Source: Benincasa hispida (taxonomy: Eukaryota; Streptophyta; Magnoliopsida; Cucurbitales; Cucurbitaceae). From it: a DNA stretch of 64,000 nt. The number at the start of each line of letters is the position of its first letter. Within the stretch, counting starts at the first letter, position 1. The position numbers and the translations under genes were made by a program. The notes beneath the pieces were generated by a model. It was not told the origin of the DNA. It saw only the letters and a program-made list of their open reading frames with translations, and did no database searches. Shown here piece by piece: positions 10,778 to 21,204 of this stretch. Where the stretch lies: positions 14,328,515 through 14,392,514 of the forward strand of contig NC_052359.1 of assembly GCF_009727055.1 (NCBI RefSeq), in the 5' to 3' direction.

Positions 10778-12359
10778 TCATAGTCTCATACTTTTCAAAT
10801 TTATTTTCTTAAATAATACTTTCTTCATCAACTTCACATAATTAGGCATTTTCTCTGGTGCTTCATAAAATGGTGCATTGATGTGGAGCTTCTTGAACAT
10901 ACCTAAGAATTGGGATAATTGTGCATCCAATTTATTCTTCTGAAACCTTCGAGGATAGGGTAACTTTTCAATAGGAATAGTTTCAAAGGTAAGAGTCTTC
11001 CCTACAGTTGTCATTCTGGGCATTTTCTTCCTTTCTTCCTCAGTTGTCTTCTCTGATTGATCAACATTCACTTGTTTTGTCTACCTTCAGTTCTTTAGGC
11101 TCAAAGACTAACTTCACAACTGGCTCATTCAGTGGCTTGCCACTTCTCAAGGTCACTGCATTGCATTGTTTCTGGGGTCTCCCTCTAGATATGCTAGGAG
11201 TATTACTTACCTGGATAGTGTTGACAACAACAACTATCTATTCCAATTTAGCCTCCATGTGTTGAATGGCCTTGTCATGACTTGCAATCGTGCTTGCCAA
11301 GCCTTGCATAGTGGTTGTCATATTTTGCATGTTGCTAGATATGGTCTGTATACTATTCTTCAATGTTGTTGTTCGGCTCTTGGAGTCCTTGATGAAGTCA
11401 ATCATGATTCCCTCTAAGGAAGATTTTTTCTCAGGTTCAGAAGGACCTGTAACAGAAAAGCCTGGTAAACCCTTCAACATATTCTTATTGTTAGCATAGG
11501 AAAATTGTTCATAATTCCTCGAACCTATATTGTACTATGTTAGTTGTTGCTATTGTAGTCGTCCCTGATACCCTTGACTCCTGCCCACAAAGTTTGATGT
11601 CTCAATTTCTCCCTGTCCCCATGCTTGGTGGGTTTCAATTTTAGCTGCTATAGCTACTTGAAGTGCTATGGATGGAGGATTAATATGGGTATGGCCCTCT
11701 GTAGACAATATGCTCAGAGCATTAGTAAGTGAAGCTAATTGAGCATTTAAAGAGCTTACCTTGTTGACTTCATATGGCCCTGGTGTTTTGGTGGTTAATC
11801 TCTCAATGGGCTAGTTTTAGCTATGGTTGCCATGTTCTCTGAGAAGAGCATATGCTACTGAGGTTGTTTTTGCCAAAAATTGACCTAGCAAGCGGAAAGT
11901 ATTTGTTCGGGAAAATTTGTACCAGCTTCTCCCATATAGTTATGTTATCAGACAGGATAGTCTCCAACCAATCCTTTGCTTGATCCTGCAAAGAAAAAGG
12001 AAGTAGTCTTAGTTTAATTGCATGACTAGTAACCCCATTAATCTTTATCGTTCCACAGAATTCAAGGAAGGATCTACTGTGCTTATGAGGGTCTTCTGTG
12101 GGACATCCTTTAAAAGCAATATCCATGCCATCTGGATCAAGGCAGGTTTCAGTTCAAAATTAGTTGCATTTATTGGATCATGGACTATCTCGAGTTGGGT
12201 TGTAGGCAAAATTAGTTAGAAGTATTCTTTAATGGCCTTCTCAAGAGCTTTCTCTGCAATCTGTTCAATTTTGACATTGCTTTCCTTGAGATTTTTCCTG
12301 AAAATTCTTTCAGTTTCTGGATCAAAAGGAAAAGTATTAGACTCCTTGGTATGTGACAT
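10778..12359 (-). pseudogene. Gag region of J (Ty3/Gypsy)
   Basis: Starts at ATG 12359 on the minus strand (MSHTKESNTFPFDPETER). The capsid-like segment at 11821-12126 has GCPTEDPHKHSRSFLEFC and LRLLPFSLQDQAKDWLE, matching the retrotransposon gag fold (PF03732 type) of Athila-like elements. A linker piece at 11238-11480 has the pattern MQNMTTTMQGLASTIASHDKAI, likely coiled coil. A last piece at 10778-11071 has KLPYPRRFQKNKLDAQLSQF, the conserved segment before the protease in this group. Stops (for example before 12126) and frame changes make it non-functional. Confidence 0.75.
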
Positions 12360-12452
12360 ACGCCACAATACCTTCACAAAAGAAAAAAAATATATATCTT
12401 AGATTCAGATCTATCCAATTATTTGAATATAAGCAAGTTCATTACATTGATC

Positions 12453-12470
12453 TCCTGACAATGGCACCAA
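12453..12470 (-). other. Primer binding site of J
   Basis: Plus strand TCCTGACAATGGCACCAA; the complement TTGGTGCCATTGTCAGGA is a mutated match to the TTGGCGCCGTTGCCGGGGA primer site of Athila-type elements (tRNA-Asp). It lies 5 bases from the LTR edge at 12476. Confidence 0.7.
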
Positions 12471-12475
12471 AAACT

Positions 12476-13815
12476 TGATGTCGCACAAGCGCACACGTCC
12501 AGTAATAATATAATTTAAAATAGTCAAGACACCGAATATCGTCCTCAAGAAATCAAAGGCCCAAATTATACTTAGCTATTCTAGAATTGTTTCGATTTTA
12601 TTTAAGGATTAGAATTGTGATGATATTTGGATTTTGAAAATAAAGAAATTGAAGAACAGATAAGTGTGAAATGGAAGAGTCAAACGTGTTCAAGGGTGTT
12701 TATTTCCTTGATTATTTCATTAAGTCACGCAAAGTATTTCTATGGATTATTATGTTAAAAATGTGTTTAAGTCTAGAAACTATTATTCGGATTATTATCT
12801 TTCAATAACAATCTTTGTTCATGCAAACATAATTGATTACTAATTTCTTGAAACCAAATCAAGAAGCATGACATTAAGAAAAGTCATGATCAATTTTTAT
12901 TAACAACCTAACTATTCACATGATAGATTAGCTAACGATCCAAAATTATAGGTGTCGTTAAACATGCAATATTTTCTAATTAAACATTCAACCTAATGTA
13001 CCTTTATGATCAATCAATGTGTAAAGCACAATAATACTTAAAAACAATCAAGAACACAACATCCATAAAATATAATATGCAATTAACTTAAATCCATATA
13101 TAAGTTTATCAACACCCTAAAACTAGAACGTTTAGCCACTTGTCGATACTACAAGCATATTTCCATACATTGTAACAATTGTAAATAGTAAAGAAAAGTA
13201 AAGGGAATAAAGAAAAACTACTCTCGAAGCAATATTCGTTGTTGAAGCTCGTCAATCTCACCTTGATTCGCACATCAGGATCTCGAACATCCTCCAAATA
13301 AACCTCTAACTTTCCTTACTTTTTCTAGGTTAAAAACTCACTCTAAGTTTCTGAATTTCGTGGTGTAATGTCATCCTTTCGGTAGCCAAAATCCTAGGTC
13401 AATATATGAAGAAGAATTTCCCAAAACATATATTTTTTTCCAAAAATACACTAGCACCGCAATGCTGGCATGCAGTTGCGCCTCCCATCCTTTCTTTTGC
13501 CACAACATCGCAGCACTCAAGCACAGTGTTGTGCACTGCATTGCACTGAATTCCAACTTTTTTTTATCTCAGGTTAGAGCGTTAAGATGGAGTGTCGCGA
13601 CATTGCCCTTTTTTTAGGCAACTTGATCATTTCTGCCTTTTTTTTCTTCCATCATTTCAATGTTTGGCTCGGATTTGACTTCAGGTCCCTTTTGGATCAC
13701 TTTGATTTTGAATCTCCACCCAGTAAATCACTAACAAACAACATCAAATCCACTCAAATTCTATAAAAGTTATTCTAAATCAAGGGCAATTAAAGCACAT
13801 TTTAGGTGTGTTTCA
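12476..13815 (-). repeat. 5' LTR of J
   Basis: 1340 bp, TGATGTCGCACAAG to GGTGTGTTTCA, aligned along its length with 5884-7262. Followed by the GTAAA duplication at 13816-13820. Confidence 0.9.
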
Positions 13816-13820
13816 GTAAA
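13816..13820. repeat. Target site duplication of J, right copy (GTAAA)
   Basis: GTAAA directly after the CA tip at 13815, equal to 5879-5883. Confidence 0.85.
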
Positions 13821-13863
13821 CAACTTATTCACTAGGCATTGGTATGTTATCCATGTGTTCTTT

Positions 13864-15426
13864 TATTGGGATGTATGCCCTAAAACCTCGTAGTTAATAT
13901 ATTATTTGGAATAATGATTGATTATTTTATATATACAATTATCCATTAAAGAAAGATCCAAGGTTATTTTATGATACTTGAACAGTATGTGGTAAACATA
14001 GATCATGTTCAAGTAATAACCTAAATGGTCTGTAGTATATGGACAAAATTAGGTGCCTTGTCCTGGTGACACTACGGATACGACCCACTTTGTAATTGTT
14101 ACAAGATTTGTAAAGTGTTATAAAAGATTTGATCCTAATCGTTCATGTGGAGACATTTGAGTGTGGATATCCTATACAAAAAGTTTGTATAAGACCAAAC
14201 CGCCAAATGATTAATCTCTCTTTATAACACTGTTGACTGAAGAGATTAACATTTCATAGGATGATCATAGATGACTCAACTTTAATCCTGAATGAGTTGT
14301 GAATTTCTATCTAAGGGGGTACTTCTTTAATAGTATGGGTGAGAGTGGCCAGATTCGTTGACTCAATATACTTACCATTTTGGGGATTTATCCAAGTAAG
14401 AGGCTGGAAACATAGCTACACAAGATGGAATTCACCCCTTCCCGTCTTTAGGGTAAGTAGATGAGTTGCTCCCGTAAGAGCTGATTTCAGGTCTTGAACA
14501 TTGAGGCCTCACCCTAGTTTATAGTTGGACTATAAACTGTTTGTTCATTAGAAGGATATGTGGTACTTAAGAAGTTAGATGTAACTAAAAGGATAAAACG
14601 GTAATTTGATTCAGTTGTAGTTATGAGTGATTCGTGAAGGGTCGACATACTATTGATTGGTTATATCCATGGACACAAAAATATATCTACAGAGTGCAGT
14701 TGCGGGTCTTTAGTGGAGTGATCTAGTTAATGAATGTTAATTAATTTAATTAAAAAATATAATTAATTAATCTCGTATAATTGGAGCTTCTAATCTGTAG
14801 GTCCATAAGGTCCTCTTGCTAATTCACTAAAGGTAAAACAAAAATCAATTAATTTTGGATTAATTTGGATTGCTCAAATTAAATTAGAGAATTAATTATA
14901 TAAGATACAATCAATATAATGTATATAGATATATTATAAATTAAAGTTTATTTTGAATAAGATTCAAAATTATACTTTATAATATGTGAGAGATAAATAT
15001 TTGAATAAGATTCAAATATTTATTATATGAATAAGATTCATATAATATTATAGGTTAAATTAATATGAATATGATTCATATTAAAACTATAGGTTATGAT
15101 TAATATGAATGAAATTCATATTAAAACTATAGGTTATGTGAGAGGTTGTTATTTGAATCTGATTCAAATTAAACTAAACATATGATATTTAATTTATTAA
15201 TTAATTAATATTTATTTAATTATATATATTAAATTTGATTTAATATATAAATTATTTAAATTAAATTTGAATTTAAGCATTTGTGAAGTGTAGAAGGGAG
15301 TTATAGCTCCATCTCCAATCATTTCATCTTTACTCATGAAAAGAGAAGGAGATTGTTTTTCTTTGTGATGTTAATTTATTGGTACATATCACAAAAAAAA
15401 AAGAGAAAGAGTTGCTCTTTACAAAC

Positions 15427-15457
<31 letters not shown>

Positions 15458-15813
15458 TCTTCTCCCTCACACACAAAAAACTCTCTCTCATAAGGACTCT
15501 CCCTATCAAATTAAGGATCTCACAATCCTTGATCCTTGTCCAGAGAATTACAAGGAAATCAAGTGGTGGTGTCTTGCTGCAGTTTCGCGTTTGTTCATGA
15601 ATTTTGGGAAGAAGTTCTGGTGTTCGTGAAAAGGAGGAGGATTGCGTTGAAGAAGGACTTCAAGAGGTATTCTTCTCTTTCCCTTAAAAGCATGTTGTAT
15701 GTATATATGTTTATCTTGTACATGTTGTATGCTTTCTCTATTTTTCGAGTTTCCAAAACAAATTTCATTTGCATATGCATTCATACGCTTCCACTGAGAA
15801 TTTGATTCCTTCA
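13864..15813 (+). mobile_element. Solo Copia-type LTR C (plus)
   Basis: 1950 bp starting TATTGGGATG (TG changed to TA) and ending GATTCCTTCA. Perfect 5-bp duplication TCTTT at 13859-13863 and 15814-15818. The same internal landmarks as LTRs A, D and F occur in plus orientation, for example the segments around CATGTGGAGACATTTGAGTG and ATGAGTGATTCGTGAAGG. No internal region or second copy is present. Open frames at 15379-15814 fall inside the LTR and have no domain. Confidence 0.88.
15427..15453. repeat. Poly(A) run inside LTR C
   Basis: Twenty-seven consecutive A residues inside LTR C. It is not a retroposon tail, since LTR sequence continues on both sides. Confidence 0.95.
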
Positions 15814-15818
15814 TCTTT

Positions 15819-15917
15819 AACCTGATTAACCTGACCTTATAATAGTAGAGGCCCTGGTCGGTGGCAAATGAAGTATGTTCTTGATTCGGGGATACATTCT
15901 AATTTTGTTGTAAGTTT
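15819..15917. other. Short unassigned stretch
   Basis: Unique-looking sequence between LTR C and the tandem repeat. No gene or repeat recognised. Confidence 0.3.
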
Positions 15918-16370
15918 TATGTCAAAATTGAATTGATATAAGTTTTATTTTTTACCATCCAAAGCTTTCATTTTCAAGAAACTAACATTGAGAAAAATAA
16001 TAATATATATTTATTTTTAAATTCATTCGAACATTTTTCTACTGATTTTTCACATCATTTCATCTAAAAATTGGATTAATGTAAGTTTAATTTTTTTTTT
16101 TTACTATCTAAAGCTTTCATTTCTAGGAAACCAAAATTGATATTAAAAAAAAAAAAGAAAAAAAAGAAAGAAACATATATTTATTTTAAATTTCGTTTAA
16201 ACCTTTTTCTATTGAATTTTTACCTCATTTCACCTGAAATTGAATTGATGTGAGTTTTGTTTCTTTTACCATCCAAAGTTTTCATTTCCAAGAAAAAGAC
16301 TTAGAAAAAATAAAATAAAAATTTGATATTATTTTGTAATTATTTTTCCATTTATTTTTTAAATTTCTAC
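15918..16370. repeat. Diverged tandem repeat, about 155-bp unit, three copies
   Basis: Copies begin near 15918, 16068 and 16222. Each contains AATTG(A/G)ATT(G/A)ATGTAAGTTT-like sequence, then ACCATCCAAAGCTTTCATTT, then an A-rich tract, then ATTTATTTT...CATTTCACCT. Divergence is substantial, so this is an old array. The third copy decays after about 16300. Confidence 0.75.
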
Positions 16371-16604
16371 TCTTGCATCGATATTTGCACAGATATTTAC
16401 ACTATACCTCAAAATATTGTCTTAGTTTATACAAATGATGATTAAAAATAGTCAAATATAAGTCCAATTAGGTCACAACCAAAATTTCATTAGCTAATTA
16501 TAACAATTTCCATTATTTTCTATAAAATTTCCTAAAATTTCTATCGATATCAATGTTTCCATAAAATTGAAACCTCAATATTTCTATCGATAACGATAAT
16601 TTAA

Positions 16605-16800
16605 ACCTTGGTCATAGAGTCAATGAGTTGATCGATTTAGTGTAGAAGGAAGTTGTTCTTCAGATATGTTTGGGTGAGGTTGGTTTAATCGAGGCACATG
16701 CACCATTTACCATTAGGCTTATTAACCAATACCACATTGGACAACCACTTTGTATACCTCGACTCTTGGATGAAATCTACTCGTCAGTGCTTCTCCACTT
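16605..16800 (-). pseudogene. Gypsy reverse transcriptase fragment
   Basis: On the minus strand from about 16800 downward the frame reads YTKWLSNVVLVNKPNGKWCM, the well-known Ty3/Gypsy RT segment that precedes the first catalytic block, then IDQLIDSM. It carries stops and is cut on both sides. No LTR belonging to it was identified. It could be part of the RT missing from other Gypsy elements in the window, but nothing in the sequence ties it to them. Confidence 0.75.
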
Positions 16801-17039
16801 CTTGTGACTTTCTTCCTGTTGGGTGAAAATTTAACTTTCAAAACAAGGAGGGAACCAACCTTTTTGGTTGGAAAATCCACATTGGAAAATTTGGTGTTGG
16901 AAGTCTTCTTTGTGTACTCTAATCTTGAGTTTTGAGTTTGGGCCCCAAGGGGTACCCATGTTTTAGAGAGAGTGATGGAGATAGACCAATGTGAGTTTAG
17001 TGGACGTCCCACACGCGCATCGCCACCGCCGTTCAGTCG
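16801..17039. other. Unassigned stretch
   Basis: A minus-strand open frame at 16722-17012 runs through it and into the RT fragment in a different frame. It shows no known domain apart from that overlap, so I do not call it a gene. Confidence 0.3.
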
Positions 17040-17635
17040 GGCGTGTTGTGTGATGATTAATTTTTTAAAAAATATTATTTTAGTTTTTATTATTTTTTAA
17101 TCGAAAAAAAAGGAGGAAACGCTCCGTTCCGTTTCGTCCACCCATTTCGTTCCATCCACGCACGTTCTGTGGCGAAGAGCCTTTCTCGCTCCTACGGTTC
17201 ATCACTAAAGGCCTATAAAGGCCTGACCTTCAGCAGTTTGAAGATGTACAATTATTTCTTCACTTATCACTTCTTTTCCTCTCCCTCTCCTCCTCCATCT
17301 TAGCTTTCTGAGCAGTGAATTTAGAAAGGGTGTGTGTTCCGATCGATAACGGTGCATTTTCGATCGGGTTCTTTTGGCTGTTTTATCCTGGGGACGACGT
17401 GGCAATTTTCAGACCTGCTTGTACACTTGGGCAGAGCCGCGAAATGTCTTAAAAGAGAGCGAGCTCCACAACGCAGCCTATAACGAGTTTCTATTTTGCA
17501 GGTTTTGCTCTTCGCTTGACCGTCGTGCCTTGACGGTTTACTGTTCGTCGTTCTGAGGGCCCCGCCGTTTCCAAGAATTTTAAGACGTACCACCACATCA
17601 TCAATGGCCCTCAGTAGCAAGAATGACGTTATGAT
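17040..17635 (+). mobile_element. Probable LTR/leader of Copia element H
   Basis: GC-richer promoter-like sequence lying upstream of element H in the same orientation, with a TATA box at 17214-17219 (AGGCCTATAAAGGCCT, a perfect palindrome at 17209-17224). It ends at a TGACGTTATGAT stretch followed by the insert at 17636. The assignment as LTR or leader of H rests on position and promoter-like look; no second copy is present for comparison. Open frames in the region (for example 17205-17620 minus) carry no domain. Confidence 0.4.
17209..17224 (+). promoter_or_regulatory. Palindromic TATA box
   Basis: AGGCCTATAAAGGCCT, a TATAAA core flanked by perfect inverted arms. Likely core promoter of the H-type LTR. 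Confidence 0.45.
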
Positions 17636-18963
17636 TGTTGGATCAATATAGCAATCCTGGGGGTGAATAGGGTTTAATTAAACTTTTTTTTTCCTAAATT
17701 AACCCAATTAAACTAATTAATACACTTTTATAAATAATAAGAAAATTCAAATTATGCAACAAATAAGATGAAAAAAAATGTGATAATTTAATTCTATCAA
17801 ATTTTAGCAAATAAATAAGAACAAACTTAAACATACAATAAATTTCTTAAATTAATTGCAAAAATAAAAATAAAAGAGTTAGAGAAAAAGACACCGTAAG
17901 TTTTATAGCGGTTCGGTCAAACTCGACCTACTCCACTCCCCAAGCGCCTCTTGGGAATTTGAATAAAATCTTTCCGACTCTTTCCATGGATTAGAGCCTA
18001 ACCGTTACACCACCGCTCATTTTACGGGTTCAAGAGTAAACCCGATCCTTTCCACGGTTTAGGATCAAACCGTTACAAATGTTGGAATTTCTGAAGAACA
18101 CAATACAACTCTCACTAGAGTGGATTTATAAGTTTAAGTCTCAACAAGTTTATCCTCACAATAAACACTCTCTCAAGAATAAGATGAAAAGAAAAAAAAT
18201 TGGGAATTTAGAGAGAGTAACAATGGAACTTTTGAGTTTTGGAGGATTATGAAATGTAAAATTTGTTGGTTTAAAATTTGGAGAGGAAGATAGTTTATAT
18301 AGAAATGGAAAAATTTTTAGAAACCACAATTAATTTGGACCATTGGATTTTGGAAAAGAAAAATCAATGGTGGAGATTTTAAACTAAACTAGTCGTTAGA
18401 TACAAACAAAAATATATATTAATTCCTTTTCTTTTGAAATTCCTTTTCTTTTTAAAATTAATCCAAAAAATAAAAAACATACCATATGTAAAAAAACTAG
18501 CCGTTAGACACAAACATAAAATAATTCCTTTTAATTCATTTTTCTTTTTAAATTCATTCTCTTTAAAGTCAATCCAAAAATTAAAAATATACCCTGTGTA
18601 AAAATTAGCCGTTAGACACAAACATAAAAATAATATTAAATTTATTTTCCTTTTAAATTTCTTTTAAATTTCAATTTTTTTATTTTAAATCAATCCAAAA
18701 ATCAAAAGTCCATCATATGTTAATCTCTTAATGATCCACCATTCAACCAATATGCTGCCACATGTCTACATGCAAATGGTCTGGTTATGCCACGTCATCC
18801 ACCACGGTATTTTCTCTATAGAATTGTTTCGGTCATATCGTCTTTGTTTTAGCTCCGATTTGAGTGATTCAAGAGGTGTTGGAATCGTTGTTCTGAGCAC
18901 TATGTTATGGACATATTAAAACACTAAGATTTTCAGTAATTAAAAATTGAGTTTGTTATCATC
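17636..18963. mobile_element. Insert in the leader of H, LTR-like
   Basis: Begins TGTTGGATCAATATAGCAATCC and ends near TTTGTTATCATCA, so TG...CA tips are present, about 1.33 kb. It contains an AGCGGTTCGGTC... block at about 17910-18060 and three repeats of a CTAGCCGTTAGA(C)ACAAAC module at about 18390, 18498 and 18605. The flanking five bases do not match, so no duplication is confirmed. It separates the H leader from its gag start codon. A solo LTR or small non-autonomous element is the best guess. Confidence 0.45.
18390..18720. repeat. About 107-bp tandem repeat, three copies
   Basis: Three copies of a unit containing TAGCCGTTAGACACAAACA, then ATTCCTTTT, TTTTTAAATTCATT and AATCCAAAAATAAAA. 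Located inside the insert 17636-18963. Confidence 0.7.
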
Positions 18964-19009
18964 AAAATATTGATTAATTAATTAATTAAAATTAATTAAT
19001 TTGAGATTA
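18964..19009. other. AT-rich junction before H gag
   Basis: Run of TTAATTAA repeats between the insert and the ATG of gag; the exact junction cannot be fixed. Confidence 0.4.
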
Positions 19010-19748
19010 ATGGCCAAAAAGCCAGCAATGATATTTGACCTCAACCTTCCATTCCGGTTCGAAGGAGCGAACTTCAAGCGGTGGAAGCAAAAGATGTTGT
19101 TCTTCCTTACCGTCAAGAAAGTTACCGAAACTTGTACTAGCGCTAAGCTGATAGCCCCTTTAGAAGAACCAACTGAACAACAGATAAAAGAAGCTGCGAC
19201 TGGGAGGAGAAAGACTTTCTTTGTAAGAATTTCATTTTAAATGGTTTGATTAATGATCTGTATGACTACTACAGTACAATGAAGACAGCGAAGGAGGTCT
19301 GGGATGCCCTGCAAAAGAAGTATGACACCGAGGAGGCCGGGTCGAAGAAATATGCAGTTAGCCGTTATTTCAAAGTTCTAGATGATGGATGACAAATCCA
19401 TTAAGGGCCCAATCCTATGAACTCCAGAAGATAGCCCACGAGATAATTACTGAAGGTATGCCTCTAGACGAACAATTCCAAGTTGCTGTTATTATTGATA
19501 AACTGCCCCCTTTGTGGAAGAACTTTAAGAACACTTTGAGGCATAAGACCAAGAAGTTCTCCTTGGAGAGTCTTATAACCAAACTAAGGATCGAGGAGGA
19601 AGCTCGGAAGCAAGACCAGAGGGAGGAAGTGAACGCAGTACCTGGGAAACCCGTCTCTGCCATGGTAAAACCTGACAAAAAATCTAAGAGGACAAAGAAG
19701 AAAGGTCAGAATCGTGGCTCCAGCAACCAAAACCAACAGAAAAAATAG
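19010..19748 (+). pseudogene. Copia H gag (UBN2/DUF4219 type), frameshifted
   Basis: ATG at 19010 (MAKKPAMIFDLNLPFRFEG, then FKRWKQKMLFFLT), the N-terminal gag block of plant Ty1/Copia elements. A frame change near 19195 moves the continuation (CKNFILNGLINDLYDYYSTM) to another frame, which ends at a stop near 19392. The third segment, 19389-19748, has KIAHEIITEGMPLDEQFQVA, IDKLPPLWKNFKNTLRHK and a basic tail, typical for the end of capsid. Two frameshifts and a stop at 19746 make it non-functional. It should encode the particle protein of the element. Confidence 0.85.
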
Positions 19749-19759
19749 AAGCCCCCTTC

Positions 19760-20200
19760 AGGAGAAACGGTACAGTTCCTCTGCTTTAATTGTAATAAAC
19801 CTGGGCACATGGCTAGGAACTGTAGGAACAGACGTCGTCCTACTGGTCAAGAGAACCTGACAGAAGAACCGTTAGTCACCATAATCACAGAAGTAAATGT
19901 GATCGGTGGTTGTGAAGGGTGGTGGATAGACACTGGCGCTACGCGCCATGTCTGTCATGACCTTAGTCTATTTAAAACTTATACTGAAACTAAGGATAAG
20001 AATATTCCGTTGGGAGATTACCACTCCACGAAAGTTGTTGGAACCGGCGAGGTGGAACTGAAGTTTACCTCTAGGAAGACCCTCATATTGAAGGGCGTTC
20101 TGCACACTCCAAAGATAAGAAAGAATTTGGTTTCGGGCTATCTCTTCAACCGGGTTTACTCAAATTATAGGGGCAGACCTATATACCCTTACCAAAAATA
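19760..20200 (+). pseudogene. Copia H zinc knuckle and protease
   Basis: A CCHC knuckle [14 protein letters not shown] lies at 19782-19823 in frame with the protease piece. The aspartic protease has [12 protein letters not shown] (about 19918-19955), where the plant Copia D(S/T)GA catalytic triad is kept, then [17 protein letters not shown] near 20090. The frame stops at 20201. The protease would cut the polyprotein into Gag, protease, integrase and RT. Its order before integrase is what defines Ty1/Copia. Confidence 0.85.
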
Positions 20201-20204
20201 GTGT

Positions 20205-21200
20205 ATTTGTAGGGAAAGGGTATGCAACTGAGGGAATGTTCAAATTAAATTTAGACCTTAATAAAATGAAATCTTCTGTGTATATGTTGTGTTCTATGAA
20301 TATTTGGCATGTTAGACTCTATCATGTGAATAAGATTTAATTACTAACATGATTAGGCTGGAAATGATACCTAAGTTATCCACGAATGATTTTGATAAAT
20401 GTGAATATTGTAGTCAGGCTAAAATTACTAAAAGTTTGCATAAATCTGTACTTAGGAATTATGAGCCTCTAGATTTGATTCATTCTAATGTTTGTGAATT
20501 TGATGGCATCTTGACTAGGAAAAGTAAAAGATATTTCATTACCTTTATTGACGACTGCTCTAATTTTACTTTTGTATACTTGCTGAAAAACAAAAGTGAT
20601 GCTTTTGAAGCTTTCAAACTTTTTGTTTCTGAAATAGAGAATCAGTTTAATAGAAAGGTTAAAAGACTTCGTAGTGATAGGGGAACCAAGTATGACTTGA
20701 ACTGTTTTAATGAATTCTTTAACTCTCATGGAATAATACATGAAAAGGTCGCACCTTATTCTCTTGAAATGAATGGAAAAACCGATAGGAAAAATAGAAC
20801 TTTAGCTGAGCTAGTAGTTGTTATTTTACTTAATTCAGGAGCTGCGTCTTATTGGTGGGGTGAAATCATCCTTACCGTGTGTTATATCCTAAATAGAATC
20901 CCGAAATCTAAAAATAAAACTTCACCTTACTAAATTCTTAAGAATAAGAAACCAAACTTGTCCTACTTTAGAACATGGGGTTGTCTAGCCTTTGTAAGGA
21001 TGCCAGACCCAAAAAGGAGAAAGTTGGCTAGTAGAGCTTACGAGTGTGTCTTTATAAGTTATGCCTTAAATAGTAAAGCCTACAGGTTCTATGATCTAGT
21101 TAACCAAGTGATCATTGAGTCAAATGATGCCGACTTCTTTGAAGATAGATTTCCTTTTAAATCAAGGAATAGTGGGGCTTTGGATCAAGTGGTATAACCC
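20205..21200 (+). pseudogene. Copia H pre-integrase and integrase
   Basis: After a broken pre-integrase stretch (20205-20348) the open segment 20349-20933 carries the zinc-binding remnant KCEYCSQAKIT and the integrase core: YFITFIDDCSNF (the first catalytic Asp region), RLRSDRGTKY (second Asp), and a degraded NGKTDRKNRTL where the last catalytic Glu is normally found in NGVAERKNRTL. The Glu appears replaced by Asp. A stop at 20934 precedes the C-terminal segment 20958-21197 (YFRTWGCLAFVRMPDPKRRK). Integrase would join element cDNA to the chromosome; this copy should not work. Confidence 0.85.
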
Positions 21201-21204
21201 TAGT

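Larger units (their letters stand above)
5884..13815 (-). mobile_element. Ty3/Gypsy Athila-like element J, internally deleted
   Basis: Bounded by two related LTRs (TGATGTCGCAC...GTGCGTTTCA) and a perfect 5-bp target duplication GTAAA. On the minus strand the order is 5' LTR (12476-13815), primer site, gag, retropepsin, a short stretch, then non-coding DNA and the 3' LTR (5884-7262). RT, RNase H and integrase are not found, so the copy could not move alone. Solo LTR B (8442-10060) is a later insertion. Gag and protease style and the tRNA-Asp-like primer site point to the Athila/Tat side of Ty3/Gypsy (inference). Confidence 0.85.

Noticed and set aside
15427..15453. Poly(A) as a retroposed gene or LINE tail
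   Set aside because: LTR sequence continues without break on both sides.
15379..15814. Several ORFs on both strands
   Set aside because: All inside solo LTR C, whose limits are fixed by the TCTTT duplication.
17205..17620. Arg-rich minus-strand ORFs
   Set aside because: No domain; opposite to the TATA box and H leader; short and overlapping in different frames.
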